A DNA stretch of 47,486 nt from Frankia sp. QA3. Its GTDB lineage: Bacteria; Actinomycetota; Actinomycetes; Frankiales; Frankiaceae. The DNA is taken from contig NZ_CM001489.1 in NCBI RefSeq assembly GCF_000262465.1, positions 2,104,563-2,152,048 of the forward strand, written 5' to 3'. The stretch's first letter is position 1. Every line of letters begins with the position of its first letter. The translations under genes and the position numbers were made by a program. The notes below the pieces were generated by a model. That model saw nothing but the letters and a program-made list of their open reading frames with translations, had not been told where the DNA came from and ran no database searches. Shown piece by piece: positions 36,026 through 44,948 of this stretch.

Positions 36026-36040
36026 ATCAGGATTCGCGAT
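36026..36040. promoter_or_regulatory. LysR-type site ATC-N9-GAT
   Basis: CCGATC (36023-36028) and GATCGG (36038-36043) are inverted around nine bases, giving the ATC-N9-GAT pattern that many LysR regulators, including NodD-type ones, recognise. It lies about 20-35 bp upstream of the LysR gene start. Confidence 0.5.
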
Positions 36041-36063
36041 CGGTTCGTGTTATCGTGCGCCCT

Positions 36064-36918
36064 GTGTCCTCCGTGCTCGACATAACCGCTTTGCGCAGCC
36101 TCATCACGATCGCCGACAGTGGCGGCTTCCGGCGGGCTGCGGAGAGCCTGTGCGTCTCGCAGTCTGCCGTGAGCCAGCACGTCCGGCGGCTGGAGAAAAC
36201 GGTCGGGCGCCCGCTGGTCGAGCCGGACGGCCGGGCCACCCGCTTCACCCACGAAGGTGAGCTCCTGCTCGCCGCGGCGCGGCGGATTCTCGCCCTGCAC
36301 GACGGCACGCTCGAGCAGCTCGGCGTCGGTGCCCCGGCCCGGCCGTCCACCATCACCGTCGGCGCGACCGAGCACGCCGCGGATCATCTGCTCCCGCTGT
36401 GGATGGCGGCGCTCACCGCCGGGTTCCCGGATGCGCGCGTGCAATTCCGCCTCGACCGGGGCGCCCGCCTCACCGAGGCGCTCGACCAGGGCGCGGTCGA
36501 TGTCGCCGTGCTGATCGGCTCGGCCCGCGCCGCCGCGTCCCGGCCGGCCGGCGCCCTGCCACTGGCCTGGTACGCGGCGGCCGGCTGGACGCCGCCGCCA
36601 CCGGAGCGCCCGCTGCCCCTGGTCGCCATCAACGATCCGTGCACCATCCGCAGCCAGGCGCTGAGCACGCTGGCGCGGGTCGGCCGTACCGCTTGGGTGG
36701 TCGGCGAGGCTGGTCATCTCGCCGGGGTGCTGCAGGCCGCCCGAGCTGGAGTCGGGGTGGCGCTGCTCGCCGATGTCGGCCCGGTCCCGCCTGGCCTGGT
36801 TCGGCGCGACGACCTGCCCCCGGTCGACCCCGAGCCGTTGCACATCCGGACCCGGCGGGGTGCGCCACCCCAGCTCGCAGAGCTCATCGGCGACACCGTC
36901 GTCGCCGCGCTGGCCTGA
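36064..36918 (+). CDS. LysR family transcriptional regulator
   Basis: A protein of 284 residues if GTG 36064 is used; GTG 36055 and GTG 36073 are alternatives and none has a clear ribosome site. The DNA-binding region is LRSLITIADSGGFRRAAESL followed by CVSQSAVSQHVRRLE. The effector domain begins STITVGATEHAADHLLPLWM. It points away from the organosulfur operon across about 800 bp and has an ATC-N9-GAT motif just upstream. LysR proteins such as CysB and Cbl control sulfur operons in other bacteria, so it is a candidate regulator here by inference. Confidence 0.88.
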   Translation: MSSVLDITALRSLITIADSGGFRRAAESLCVSQSAVSQHVRRLEKTVGRPLVEPDGRATRFTHEGELLLAAARRILALHDGTLEQLGVGAPARPSTITVGATEHAADHLLPLWMAALTAGFPDARVQFRLDRGARLTEALDQGAVDVAVLIGSARAAASRPAGALPLAWYAAAGWTPPPPERPLPLVAINDPCTIRSQALSTLARVGRTAWVVGEAGHLAGVLQAARAGVGVALLADVGPVPPGLVRRDDLPPVDPEPLHIRTRRGAPPQLAELIGDTVVAALA

Positions 36919-36989
36919 CGCCGGCCCCGACCCCTGGCAGCCGCCCGCCGCCCAGCTGGTCGACGAGACTGTCTGGCATGACTGCGGGT

Positions 36990-37011
36990 CACGGTGGGCA
37001 TGCCCACCGTG
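36990..37011. promoter_or_regulatory. Perfect 22-bp palindrome centred on a start codon
   Basis: CACGGTGGGCA (36990-37000) is followed by its exact complement TGCCCACCGTG (37001-37011). The ATG at 37000-37002 of the GAF-EAL gene is at its centre. It could be an operator or an RNA hairpin hiding the start. Confidence 0.6.
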
Positions 37012-38457
37012 GAGGTGGTCCGGATGGTGCCCGCGTTGGCGATGCCCGCCGCTGCGACGGAACTGTCCCAACCGGACACGGTGGTGGCGGATCTGCTCGA
37101 CATCCTGCGCCGTCAGCTGCGGATGGACCTCGCCGCGCTGGCCAGGATCGACGACGAGCACCTGGTCCTGCAGGTGCTGCGCGGGGACGTTGACGGGTTC
37201 GGGTTCTGCGCGGGCGCAACGATTAGCCGGCAGGAATCTCTGTTGGGGCTGGTGCTGGCCGGCGAGCTGCCGGAGACCGTCGAGGACACCCTGGCGGATC
37301 CGTGCCTCGCCGGCAACTGCGACGTCCGCGAGCGGGGCATCGGCTCCTACACCGCGGTGCCCATCGTCGACAGCGAGGGCCGGGTGTACGGCATCCTCTG
37401 CTGCGTCGGGCACCGGGCCCGCCCGGGCAGCCCCGAACGCGACGGGCGCTTCCTGCGGCTGCTGGCGGCGTTCCTCAGCGACGCCGTCCTCGACCTGCAC
37501 GAGATGTGGGAGCGGCGGCGCCAGATCTGGCAAGAGGTCAGTGACCTCATCGACAGCGGCGGCCCCCAGATCATCTTTCAGCCGATCTTCCGGCTCGAGG
37601 ATCAGCACATCATCGGGGTGGAGGCACTGTCCCGGTTCCCGGATCTCGTCGGTGGGGCGCAGCGCTGGTATGCCGATGCGGCCACCGTCGGTCTGAGCAC
37701 CGAGCTGGAACGGCTCGCAATCGAGCGAGCGCTCGCCGTCCTGCCCGTGCTGCCCCCCGACCTCACGCTGGCCGTCAACGCCTCCCCGTCCACCATCGCC
37801 GCCGGCCTGCTGGACCTCCTGCCGGCCTCGGTGGCCGGCCGGCTCGTCGTCGAGATCACCGAGCACGAGCATATTGGAACCGACAGGCACCTGCTGCTGG
37901 CCGTGGAGGTGCTGCGCAGCCGGGGTGTCCGCATCGCCATCGACGACATCGGCACCGGCTATGCGGGCCTGGAGCAGCTCCTGCACCTGCGCCCAGACAT
38001 CATCAAACTGGACGGCGTCATCACTCGTGGCATCGACACCGACGCCGCCCGCCGTGCCATCGCGAGCGGACTGGTCGAGGTCGCCAGCGAGATCGGGGGC
38101 ACCGTGGTCGCGGAGGGCATCGAAACTCCGGCGGAACTGGCCACCGCGATGGGCGCAGGCATCCCTTACGGCCAGGGCTATCTGCTGGGCCAGCCCAGCC
38201 CACCCTCGGAGGCGGCCTGGCTGCGGCCTGACACGCGGCGATCCGGCGCCTGGCCACGCAACGTCCGCCCCGAACCATCCAAGCCCGCGGGCCCCGGCCC
38301 ACGCGGCCGCCCACTGGACGGGAAGCCCGCGCCAGCACCGGACACGGGCGCTCCCTCCAGCCGCCGGGCCAGGGGTGGCACGGCTGCTGCCCGCGGCGGC
38401 TCGCCACCGACTGAGGATCGGACGCCGCCGGACCGTACCGCCGCGCCCCACTGGTGA
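37000..38457 (+). CDS. GAF-EAL domain cyclic-di-GMP phosphodiesterase
   Basis: A protein of 485 residues from ATG 37000 (GTG 36994 is possible). Residues to about 175 form a GAF-like sensor containing GIGSYTAVPIVDSEGRVYGI. The EAL domain follows: QIIFQPIFRLEDQHIIGVEA (EAL seen as VEALSRF), LAVNASPSTI, VVEITEHE, IAIDDIGTGYAGLEQLL, DIIKLDG, VVAEGIETPAEL and the closing GQGYLLGQPSP. The metal- and base-forming residues E, N, E, DD, K and E are all present, so c-di-GMP hydrolysis is likely. No GGDEF domain is attached. The C-terminal 75 residues are Pro/Ala-rich and disordered. The start lies in a 22-bp palindrome. Confidence 0.9.
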   Translation: MPTVEVVRMVPALAMPAAATELSQPDTVVADLLDILRRQLRMDLAALARIDDEHLVLQVLRGDVDGFGFCAGATISRQESLLGLVLAGELPETVEDTLADPCLAGNCDVRERGIGSYTAVPIVDSEGRVYGILCCVGHRARPGSPERDGRFLRLLAAFLSDAVLDLHEMWERRRQIWQEVSDLIDSGGPQIIFQPIFRLEDQHIIGVEALSRFPDLVGGAQRWYADAATVGLSTELERLAIERALAVLPVLPPDLTLAVNASPSTIAAGLLDLLPASVAGRLVVEITEHEHIGTDRHLLLAVEVLRSRGVRIAIDDIGTGYAGLEQLLHLRPDIIKLDGVITRGIDTDAARRAIASGLVEVASEIGGTVVAEGIETPAELATAMGAGIPYGQGYLLGQPSPPSEAAWLRPDTRRSGAWPRNVRPEPSKPAGPGPRGRPLDGKPAPAPDTGAPSSRRARGGTAAARGGSPPTEDRTPPDRTAAPHW

Positions 38458-39703
38458 AGGCCGGGGGCCGCCGATGATCCCAAGATCTCCGGGGGGCTCC
38501 CCCCGGACGCTTGCCGAGTGCACGTCTACCTCCTGGTAGATGATCAGTCCGTAGCCACCTCTTGTCGGCTTCGGGTAGACGGGTGAACGTCGGTGGAGGT
38601 GAACCACCCCGACGCCGGGGTGTCGGGGTTGCCGGCTACGGGCCGCTGGAGCGCGACGGCTTGGACGCACTGTCCGCCTGGTCGGGCTGATCCCCCTTGG
38701 GGACCCAGGAATCGGGCTGCCGGCAGCATCTCCCGGACATGACCGAGGCCGCGATCCACCGAACTCGGCGGAGGACACGCAAGCCTACTTGCGTCTTCAT
38801 CTTTCCCATGCGCCTCAGAGATGCCCGCCACCAGCCGAGCGACTTTGTCGGCGTGGTCCGAACATTACCCGTGAACCAGTCTCTGTCAAGGCCCATTCCT
38901 AGCCCTCCTCCGCTCGCTCGAATTCTCGACCACGTGGCGACCACAACACCAAGAAAAGACATTCTTACGACCGAAACCACAAGGACAGGAACGACGGTTC
39001 GACATCTCGGCGGGGCTCGTCTAATCTGCGTTCATGCATTCATCGCCACACGGGAAGGCGTCCACTGCGGATTCATCGGGGCGTCTTGTCAAACCCGCGG
39101 GCTCGCCCGTTCCGCGTGGCCCCGACGGCAGAGCCCCATCCCGCCAGGAGGGGCCCGCGGGTCCGTGCCGACTCGGCGCCCGTCCCGTCGCCGATGCTGG
39201 CCTCCGCATCGCACGGGTGCCATCTGGACAGGCCACGGGGCCGCGGTTGGGTGTTCGCGGCTCGTCCGCCATGACCGTCCCTGCGGCACTGGGTGCCTGC
39301 GCGGCGCCGGGTCGGCGGGCCGCCGTTGGCTCTCGGGCCAGACAGACGCCGGATGCATGAAAACGACCCGGGAAAACCTGCGATATCGAGGACGGTATTC
39401 ACCGATGCCCTCTCGCAACAAAAGGAGATCCGATGAGGTTCCGGACGCGACGCCCGTCCATGCGACGACTCATCCGCCCGGACTCCGGCCCGCAGTCGGC
39501 GGACGTGAGTCGCACGGGAAAACACACAAGATGGCGGCGGGCGCGGGACGGTAATGCACGCCTGCTCTGGTTGGCGGCGAGGCCCGCCGGGCCGGGCAGG
39601 GGACGCCCCACCCCCGATCCGCCCCACGACCATCAGGTAAAGAAGGTAAAGCAGCACCTGTTGATCTGGACCTGGTTCCACTCATGGCACGCAAGGAGAC
39701 GTG
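38458..39703. other. 1.2-kb region without a recognisable gene
   Basis: Open frames on both strands have no domain character. The stretch around 38845-39050 is distinctly lower in GC than its surroundings. A good ribosome site (AAAAGGAG) precedes ATG 39433, but the frame after it is Arg/Pro-rich and continues through the GntR gene in another frame, so I do not call it. CCCCGAC and GTCGGGG near 38613-38634 form an inverted repeat beyond the EAL gene. TGGA...TCCA at 39667-39680 may be the GntR site. Confidence 0.45.
39667..39680. promoter_or_regulatory. Possible GntR/FCD operator
   Basis: TGGACCTGGTTCCA is a quasi-palindrome with TGGA/TCCA ends, 24 bp before the GntR start. FCD-type regulators often bind short TGGT/ACCA-like repeats and regulate themselves, so this is a weak candidate. 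Confidence 0.3.
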
Positions 39704-40477
39704 ATGCCCCCGTTCTCCGTCGGTCATCCGGCGACGAAGGCCGCCGATCCGCTGCGCGTCCCGAGGCGCGCGGCGCGCAACGCCAGGACCTCGGAGGTCG
39801 TGGCCGCCTCGATCCGGTCGCAGGTCGCGCGTGGCGAGCTGAAGGCAGGCGATCGCTTTCCGCCCGAGGACCAGCTGATGGAGATCTTCGGCATCGCCCG
39901 GACGACTCTGCGGGAGGCCCTGCGGATCCTGGAGGCCGAAGGCCTGGTCACCGTTGTTCGCGGCCGGCACGGCGGACCCCGGGTGACGACCCCGACCGTG
40001 GAACACCTGACACGGCTGTTCGCGCTGCTGCTCCAGATCGAGGGTGTCGCCATGACCGACGTGTACGCGGCGCTGGCGGTGATCGAGCCGCAGATGGCCG
40101 GTCGGCTGGCCCGCAACCGGGACCCGCGCATGCTCGCGGAGCTCAAGACCGTCATCGAGACCGCCGCGGCAGCGGCCGGGGAGGAGGGCGCCACGTTCAG
40201 CGGGGCCGCTGCCGCGGTTCACGAGAAAATCTTCGAGCACGCCGGCAACGCATCCCTGGCGATCTTCGCCCGGCTGCTGCGCGAGCTCGTCACCCAGCAC
40301 TCCCGCCGGTCCGGCCAGGCTGCCGACAGGACCGGGCGACGCCGTGCGCTGCGGTCGTACCGCAAGCTGTACAAGCTGGTCGAGGCCGGCGACGCCGATG
40401 GGGCCGAGGCCCACTGGCGGTCGCAGATGTCGTATCCGAGCAGCCACTCGACGCAGCCGGTGGATCTGTTCTCCTGA
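39704..40477 (+). CDS. GntR family regulator, FadR/FCD type
   Basis: A protein of 257 residues. The winged helix reads TSEVVAASIRSQVARGELKA, then GDRFPPEDQLMEIFGIARTT and LREALRILEAEGLVTVVRG. The C-terminal FCD ligand domain has VYAALAVIEPQMAGRLA, FHEKIFEHAGN-like VHEKIFEHAGNASLAIF, and the final AHWRSQM. ATG 39704 has AAGGAG five bases upstream; GTG 39701 is too close to that site. FCD regulators usually respond to small organic acids. The only intact candidates nearby are the acyl-CoA dehydrogenase system, itself a pseudogene, so its target is unclear. Confidence 0.9.
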   Translation: MPPFSVGHPATKAADPLRVPRRAARNARTSEVVAASIRSQVARGELKAGDRFPPEDQLMEIFGIARTTLREALRILEAEGLVTVVRGRHGGPRVTTPTVEHLTRLFALLLQIEGVAMTDVYAALAVIEPQMAGRLARNRDPRMLAELKTVIETAAAAAGEEGATFSGAAAAVHEKIFEHAGNASLAIFARLLRELVTQHSRRSGQAADRTGRRRALRSYRKLYKLVEAGDADGAEAHWRSQMSYPSSHSTQPVDLFS

Positions 40478-40504
40478 CCGTCGTCCATGACGGCGACCAA
40501 GGCT

Positions 40505-40677
40505 CACCGCGGCATACGGCGTCGGCGCGCCGACCGTTCTCGAAGACTTTCGCGGCCAGACCCTCCTGGACGGCGGCGGGGATGACGAGGACGGCGAGCA
40601 GGAGTCCGAAAGTGTCGGTGATGAGGGACCGCCTGCGGCCGTCGACTTTTCTTGCCGGCGTCGTAGCCCCGGGAGTC
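40505..40677 (-). pseudogene. Fragment of an IS5-like transposase, frameshifted
   Basis: On the minus strand SRGYDAGKK is followed, after one extra A in an A-run near 40650, by KVDGRRRSLITDTFGLLLAV and VIPAAVQEGLAAKVF. This is the central region of IS5/IS1182-like transposases (GYDAGKKV.GRKRHL.VDT.GLLL.V.VHPA..QD). Both ends are missing. It is a different insertion-sequence lineage from the remnant at 11539. The rest of the gap 40478-40934 shows no other gene. Confidence 0.75.
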
Positions 40678-40934
40678 CGCGCACCAGCCGACAAGGCTCC
40701 CCGCCGCAGCCCAACACCGAACCAGGACGCCATCAACGGCCACCCCGCGCCGGACGGGAGCGCCAGGCGAAGGCATCCCGATACGCCGACGGACGACAAT
40801 CCGAAGCAGCGGCAGTCGGGCCCGGCCAGGCGCCGAGCCGATAAGCAGTGCGGGCCGCGCACCCGCTCACGGCGCCCGGCCAGACCGGATGCCGCCCGGC
40901 GGCCCGGACCGCCGCGGCCCGCTATCGTCGGCCG

Positions 40935-41570
40935 ATGCCCGTCGATGATCCCGATCCCCGGCGTACCCAGCGGCAGCGCCGCGCCAGCAGCCGCGAACTC
41001 ATCCTCGACGCGGCGGTCCAGGGACTGTTCGAGGACGGTTACGCCCGGACGACCACCGTGGCGATCCAGACCAGAGCCGGAGTGTCCCGTGGCCGGCTGC
41101 TGCACCACTTCCCGTCCCGGGAGGACCTGCTGGTAGCAACGGCTCAGCACCTGGCCCACGAGCGCATCGAGGAAATGCGACGGTTTGTCCTGGCCGCCAC
41201 CCCCGGACCCACCACCGGCGGCGCACGGGTTGACCTCGCCACCGAGCTGCTGTGGGAGACCTTCCAGGCGCCGTACTTCTGGGCGGCGATGGAGCTGTGG
41301 ACCGCGGCGCGCACCGACACCGATCTCGCCGCGACCCTCGCGGCCGCCGAACGACAGCTCGGCAGCGCGATCAACCGTGTCGTTGCGACGATGTACGGGC
41401 CGGTACTCAGCGCCCATCCGGACTTTCCCGCAGCCCGGGATCTGATCTTCACCAGCATGCGCGGGGTCTCCATGACCTACGCGGTCACCAGGCGCAACCC
41501 GCGAACTGATCCCTATCTGACCCTGTGGAAGCGGGTGTTGCGCGAGATGCTGACGGGGCCGGAGGGCTGA
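40935..41570 (+). CDS. TetR family transcriptional regulator
   Basis: A protein of 211 residues from ATG 40935. The helix-turn-helix is SSRELILDAAVQGLFEDGYA followed by TTTVAIQTRAGVSRGRLLHH and FPSREDLL. The ligand-binding half contains LLWETFQAPYFWAAMELWTA, as in regulators of acyl-CoA dehydrogenase genes. It precedes the interrupted acyl-CoA dehydrogenase by 97 bp on the same strand, with an inverted repeat at 41612-41634 in the gap, and probably controls it. Since the enzyme gene carries a stop, the regulator may now be redundant. Confidence 0.9.
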   Translation: MPVDDPDPRRTQRQRRASSRELILDAAVQGLFEDGYARTTTVAIQTRAGVSRGRLLHHFPSREDLLVATAQHLAHERIEEMRRFVLAATPGPTTGGARVDLATELLWETFQAPYFWAAMELWTAARTDTDLAATLAAAERQLGSAINRVVATMYGPVLSAHPDFPAARDLIFTSMRGVSMTYAVTRRNPRTDPYLTLWKRVLREMLTGPEG

Positions 41571-41611
41571 AGTGCGGCAGCGCCGCAGCCCCGTCATGTC
41601 CGACGACAAAC

Positions 41612-41634
41612 TTACGGTCAGGTCTGACTGTTAA
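41612..41634. promoter_or_regulatory. Candidate TetR operator upstream of acyl-CoA dehydrogenase
   Basis: TTACGGTCAG (41612-41621) and CTGACTGTTAA (41624-41634) form an inverted repeat with perfect GTCAG/CTGAC inner arms around GT. It sits between the TetR gene and the enzyme gene, 34 bp before the ATG. Confidence 0.55.
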
Positions 41635-41667
41635 TGTGGCGGGGTTTCCGACGCGAGGAGTACCTCG

Positions 41668-42936
41668 ATGGCGAGCGATCGACCGTTGACGTCCCCAGCA
41701 CAGCCCGACGCGGCTCTGAAGGTGCCGCGCATGCAGGACCGGATGACCCACGACGTGTGGCTTCCCGAGGAGACCGTCGCGCTGCGGTCGCAGGCCCGCG
41801 AGGCGGTGGAGAAGCGGCTGGCGCCGCACGCCCGCGAGATCGGCCGGCGCGAGGAGTCCGCGGACAGCTTCCCCTGGGCTGCGTTTCGGGGCCTGGCGGA
41901 GGAGGGCCTCTTCTCGGTGCCGTTCGGCGCGGACTTCGGCCGCGGCCTGACGTATCCGATGCTGGGGACCTGTACGGTCACCGAGGAGATCGCCTACCAC
42001 TCGTCGTCGATGGCCGGGGTCTACGACGGGCAGTGCATCCTGGTGCCGCAGACCCTGACGTTCGCCTCGCCGGCGCTGCGCGCCCGGCTCATCCCAGAGC
42101 TGGTCAGCGGCCGCACGGCCTTCTCTTTCGCCACCACCGAACCGGAGACCAGCTCAGACCTCACCGCTACCCGGATGCAGACCGTCGCGGAGCGCACCGC
42201 CGACGGCTTCGTCGTCAACGGCCGCAAGCACTGGATCACCAACAGCGTCGTCGCGGGCTGAGTGTCGGTGCTCGTCCGCGCGGGACGGTCGGACCGGGCG
42301 ACGATGCTGCTGGTCGACCTGTCCTCGCCGGGCGTTCGCATCGGCGCGCCGGATCTGAAGATGGGCCACCGCGGACAGATCACGGCCGACATCGTGTTCA
42401 CCGACGTGCACGTGCCGAAGGAGAACGTCCTGGGTCCGCCCGACGGCGGCCTCGGTGTGGCGTTGTCCGCACTGGTGCGCGGACGGATAGGCATCGGCGC
42501 CGCCGGCGTCGGGGGCGCGCAGGCCGCCCTCGACCTCGCCGTGCACCGGTTACGCACCCGGCACGTGTTCGGCAGCCCACTCGGCGGCATGCAGCACTGG
42601 CAGTTCCAGATGGCCCAGCGAGCCACCGAGATCGAGTGCGCCCGCTCGCTGTACCAGAAGGCCGCGCTCCTGCTCGACCGCGGCGATCGCAGCGCCGAGC
42701 CGGAGGCCGCGATGGCCAAGGCATACGGCACTCGCCTGGCCAACGACCTCGTCCGCGAGGCCATCCAGATCTACGGCGCGGTCGGCTTCACCCGCCGGGT
42801 GGCCGAGAGCGGCGAATCGGTCCGCCTCGAGAAGATGTACCGGGACGCGAAGATCCTGGGAATCTTCGAGGGGGCCAACGAGCTCCAGCAGTGGATCGTC
42901 GCTCGCCAGCTCATCGGCCGCGACGTCACCCGCTGA
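41668..42936 (+). pseudogene. Acyl-CoA dehydrogenase interrupted by one in-frame TGA
   Basis: Codons before and after TGA 42259-42261 are in the same frame and give one acyl-CoA dehydrogenase of 422 residues. The N part has FPWAAFRGLAEEGLFSVPFG, TCTVTEEIAYHSSSMAGVYD and FSFATTEPETSSD. The middle has VNGRKHWITNSVVAG, the stop, then VSVLVRAGRSD. The C part has TDVHVPKENVLG, IQIYGAVGFTRR and the closing EGANELQQWIV. The rest of the frame shows no further damage. A single TGG to TGA change would explain it, so inactivation looks recent. GAGGAG lies before ATG 41668. Confidence 0.85.
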
Positions 42937-42955
42937 TAGACGCTGTCTTCACAGG

Positions 42956-44575
42956 TCAGAGCCCCAATTCGGGTGCGGGCATGTCCTCGGCCGGGTGCGA
43001 GCTGCTGTCCGGTGGCATCCGGTCTGGTCCGGTCGTATCCGGCTCGCCGTGGCCTGTTCGTGGACCAGACCGCGCCGGCTGCGCGGCCGAGGTGACGTCG
43101 GTTATCCCGTCCTCGGCGGCCAGGGCCGCGTCGATGCGCCGCCGGGCGGCCTCGTCCTGGCCGGCGATGCACTTCGCGTAGACGAGCAGGCACACCCGCA
43201 CGGAATGGCCCGCCCACTCCGCGACCTGGGTGACCGGGACGCCTGCGTTCAGCCAGCCGGACACGGCGGCGTGCCGCAGGTCGTACGGCCGGCGCGCCAG
43301 CGGCGACGCCTGCTCGGCCGGGGTGAAGTGCGACCTCGCGGGCCTGCCGCTACCTCTGCAGGTACCGGGTCGCCTTCACGGGCCCCTCACGTTCCGACCG
43401 GAACAGACGTCCGTCGGCGGCGACGCCGAACGTGTCGACATGGCGGCGCAGGATCACGACGAGCCGCGGGTTCAACGGCACCGGCCGCCCCTGCCCCTTC
43501 GCCCGATGCTTGAGCTCCCGAGGCTGGCGCGGCCCGTCCGGAGCGTCGGACCAGCGGGGCGAGATCTCAGGGTTGTTGCCATCCAGCAGCGCCTCACCCC
43601 AGCCCGACGCCGGCAGCGTCAGCTGGTCGAGACGTAGCTCCTGGAGTTCACCGGGTCGCAGCGCGGCATGGTAGATCGTGGCGTAGAAAGCCTCAAGATC
43701 AGGGGCATGCTCGGCGACCACCACGAACAGGCGGCGCGCCTGATCGGCATTGACGACAACACGCCGATCGACCTCAACGAGCCTGCGCGGCGGGCTCCAA
43801 CCGAGATCGACGAGCGGGTCGGCGTCCAGGTCACCGCGAGCGACGGCTTACCTGATCGTCATATCGAAGACCTGGCGTCGGCGGATCGTGGTGTTTGCCG
43901 CAGCCGGAGTTCCATCCATCCGACGGGACAACGCACCGAGGGCCGCCCGGGCGACCTCCGGGTCGGCCAGGTTCCGTGACGGGCCGGCTATGCCGCTCCA
44001 TCCAGTCCAGCACCCCCGCCCAGCCGACAGGCGGCGTCGCCTCACGGCGGCGGCCATCCCGACCGGGACGGTGCGTACGCCGGTGTTGAACGTCCAACCT
44101 GCCAGGGCCTCACGGACAAGTTCCTCGAACTCCGCCGGCACGGTAGCGTCGAATAGGGCAACCGTGACCGCGCCGAGCCCCTGCGCGATCGAACGCCGAC
44201 TACCAGGAGCCCGACGCTCCTCCCACTTCGCGTCCGTGAAGCCCCGAGCCACCTCAAGCCACGAACGCGGCGGCGGTGGCGCCACCGCCCGCTGGGCGAG
44301 CACCTCCCGCACCGGCAAGCCTGGTAGCGACATCGAACGCCTCCCCCTTCTTCACCGCGGTGAAGATCTCCGCCCGGCGCGCCTCAGCCGCCCCTCGTGA
44401 CGAACGAGCGGGCATTCGCCGTTGGCCGGCCGGCGACCGACCAGCGGGCCTGCCACGTCGACCGCCTCTTCCCCTTAATCTCGCGAACGGACCAGACACG
44501 GACGTCGAACGAAGTCTGCAGATCCTCTCCGTACGCGCCGTTCCCAGCAGGACCGCCGGAGGTAGCGGTGCTCAT
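42956..44575 (-). pseudogene. Tyrosine-recombinase integrase, multiply disrupted
   Basis: Pieces of one actinobacterial integrase can be followed along the minus strand. The N-terminus is DVRVWSVREIKGKRRSTWQA RWSVAG. After a frame change comes EARRAEIFTAVKKGEAFDV. After another come MSLPGLPV... and LSRRMDGTPAAANTTIRRR up to TAA 43848-43850. In the same frame VARGDLDADPLVDLGWSPP leads to the catalytic Arg in AALRPGELQELR. After a final frame change near 43345 come RRPYDLRHAAVSGWLNAG, then AEWAGHSV and the catalytic Tyr in LLVYAKCIAG. All catalytic motifs are still readable but at least three frameshifts and one stop break the gene. It is the relic of an integrative element. Confidence 0.88.
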
Positions 44576-44865
44576 CGGACCGGATCCCGGGTCAGGCCGT
44601 CGAGCCAGGTATTCAGATCGTCACGGGCGACCCGGATCTACCCGTTCGGCAACTTGATGACCTTCGGCCCGGTCCCTTTCCGCTGCCAGTCATGCCAGCT
44701 CGATCGCGGCAACGACCCGTCCGGCCCGCCAAGCTCCACAAGCACCTGGTCAAGGGTCAGCAGGATCCGCTGGTCGATCCGGACCGGCTGCTTCTTCCCC
44801 TGGGTGGGCCGCGTCGACCGAGCAGTCGGACCCGGTCGGGCCCGCCGTACCGGCCGATGCCACAC
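44572..44865 (-). pseudogene. Excisionase/AlpA-like DNA-binding protein with in-frame stop
   Basis: The minus-strand frame reads ILLTLDQVLVELGGPDGSLP, RSSWHDWQRKGTGPKVIKLP, then TAG at 44638-44640, and continues in frame as IRVARDDLNTWLDGLTRD. This is the small winged-helix excisionase usually found before such integrases. Its natural stop TGA overlaps the integrase ATG (ATGA), as in intact xis-int pairs. GTG 44865 is a guess for the start. Confidence 0.75.
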
Positions 44866-44948
44866 CGGCCATACTCGTCTCGTCGAGGCGCGCGAGAACA
44901 CCTTCCGATCGATGCGGCAATTGGCCACCGACCGTAAAGGATGTCCCC

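Larger units (their letters stand above)
35265..36063. other. Long regulatory interval between sulfur operon and LysR gene
   Basis: About 800 bp without a convincing gene, upstream of both the minus-strand operon and the plus-strand LysR gene. It holds a perfect 9-bp-stem hairpin at 35512-35534, a 12-bp palindrome GCTGGCGCCAGC at 35790-35801 and a LysR-type site at 36026-36040. A structured leader or attenuator for the operon is possible. Confidence 0.5.

Noticed and set aside
35815..38778. 987-codon minus-strand frame over the LysR and EAL genes
   Set aside because: It is antisense to two well-supported proteins and shows no family motifs.
39433..39700. Possible small gene after a good ribosome site (AAAAGGAG)
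   Set aside because: The frame is Arg/Pro-rich, does not end before the GntR gene, and its codon pattern does not look coding; the site may be coincidental.
42259..42261. TGA in the acyl-CoA dehydrogenase as a selenocysteine codon
   Set aside because: Acyl-CoA dehydrogenases have no catalytic cysteine or selenocysteine here, and I see no convincing hairpin just after the codon; a nonsense mutation is simpler.
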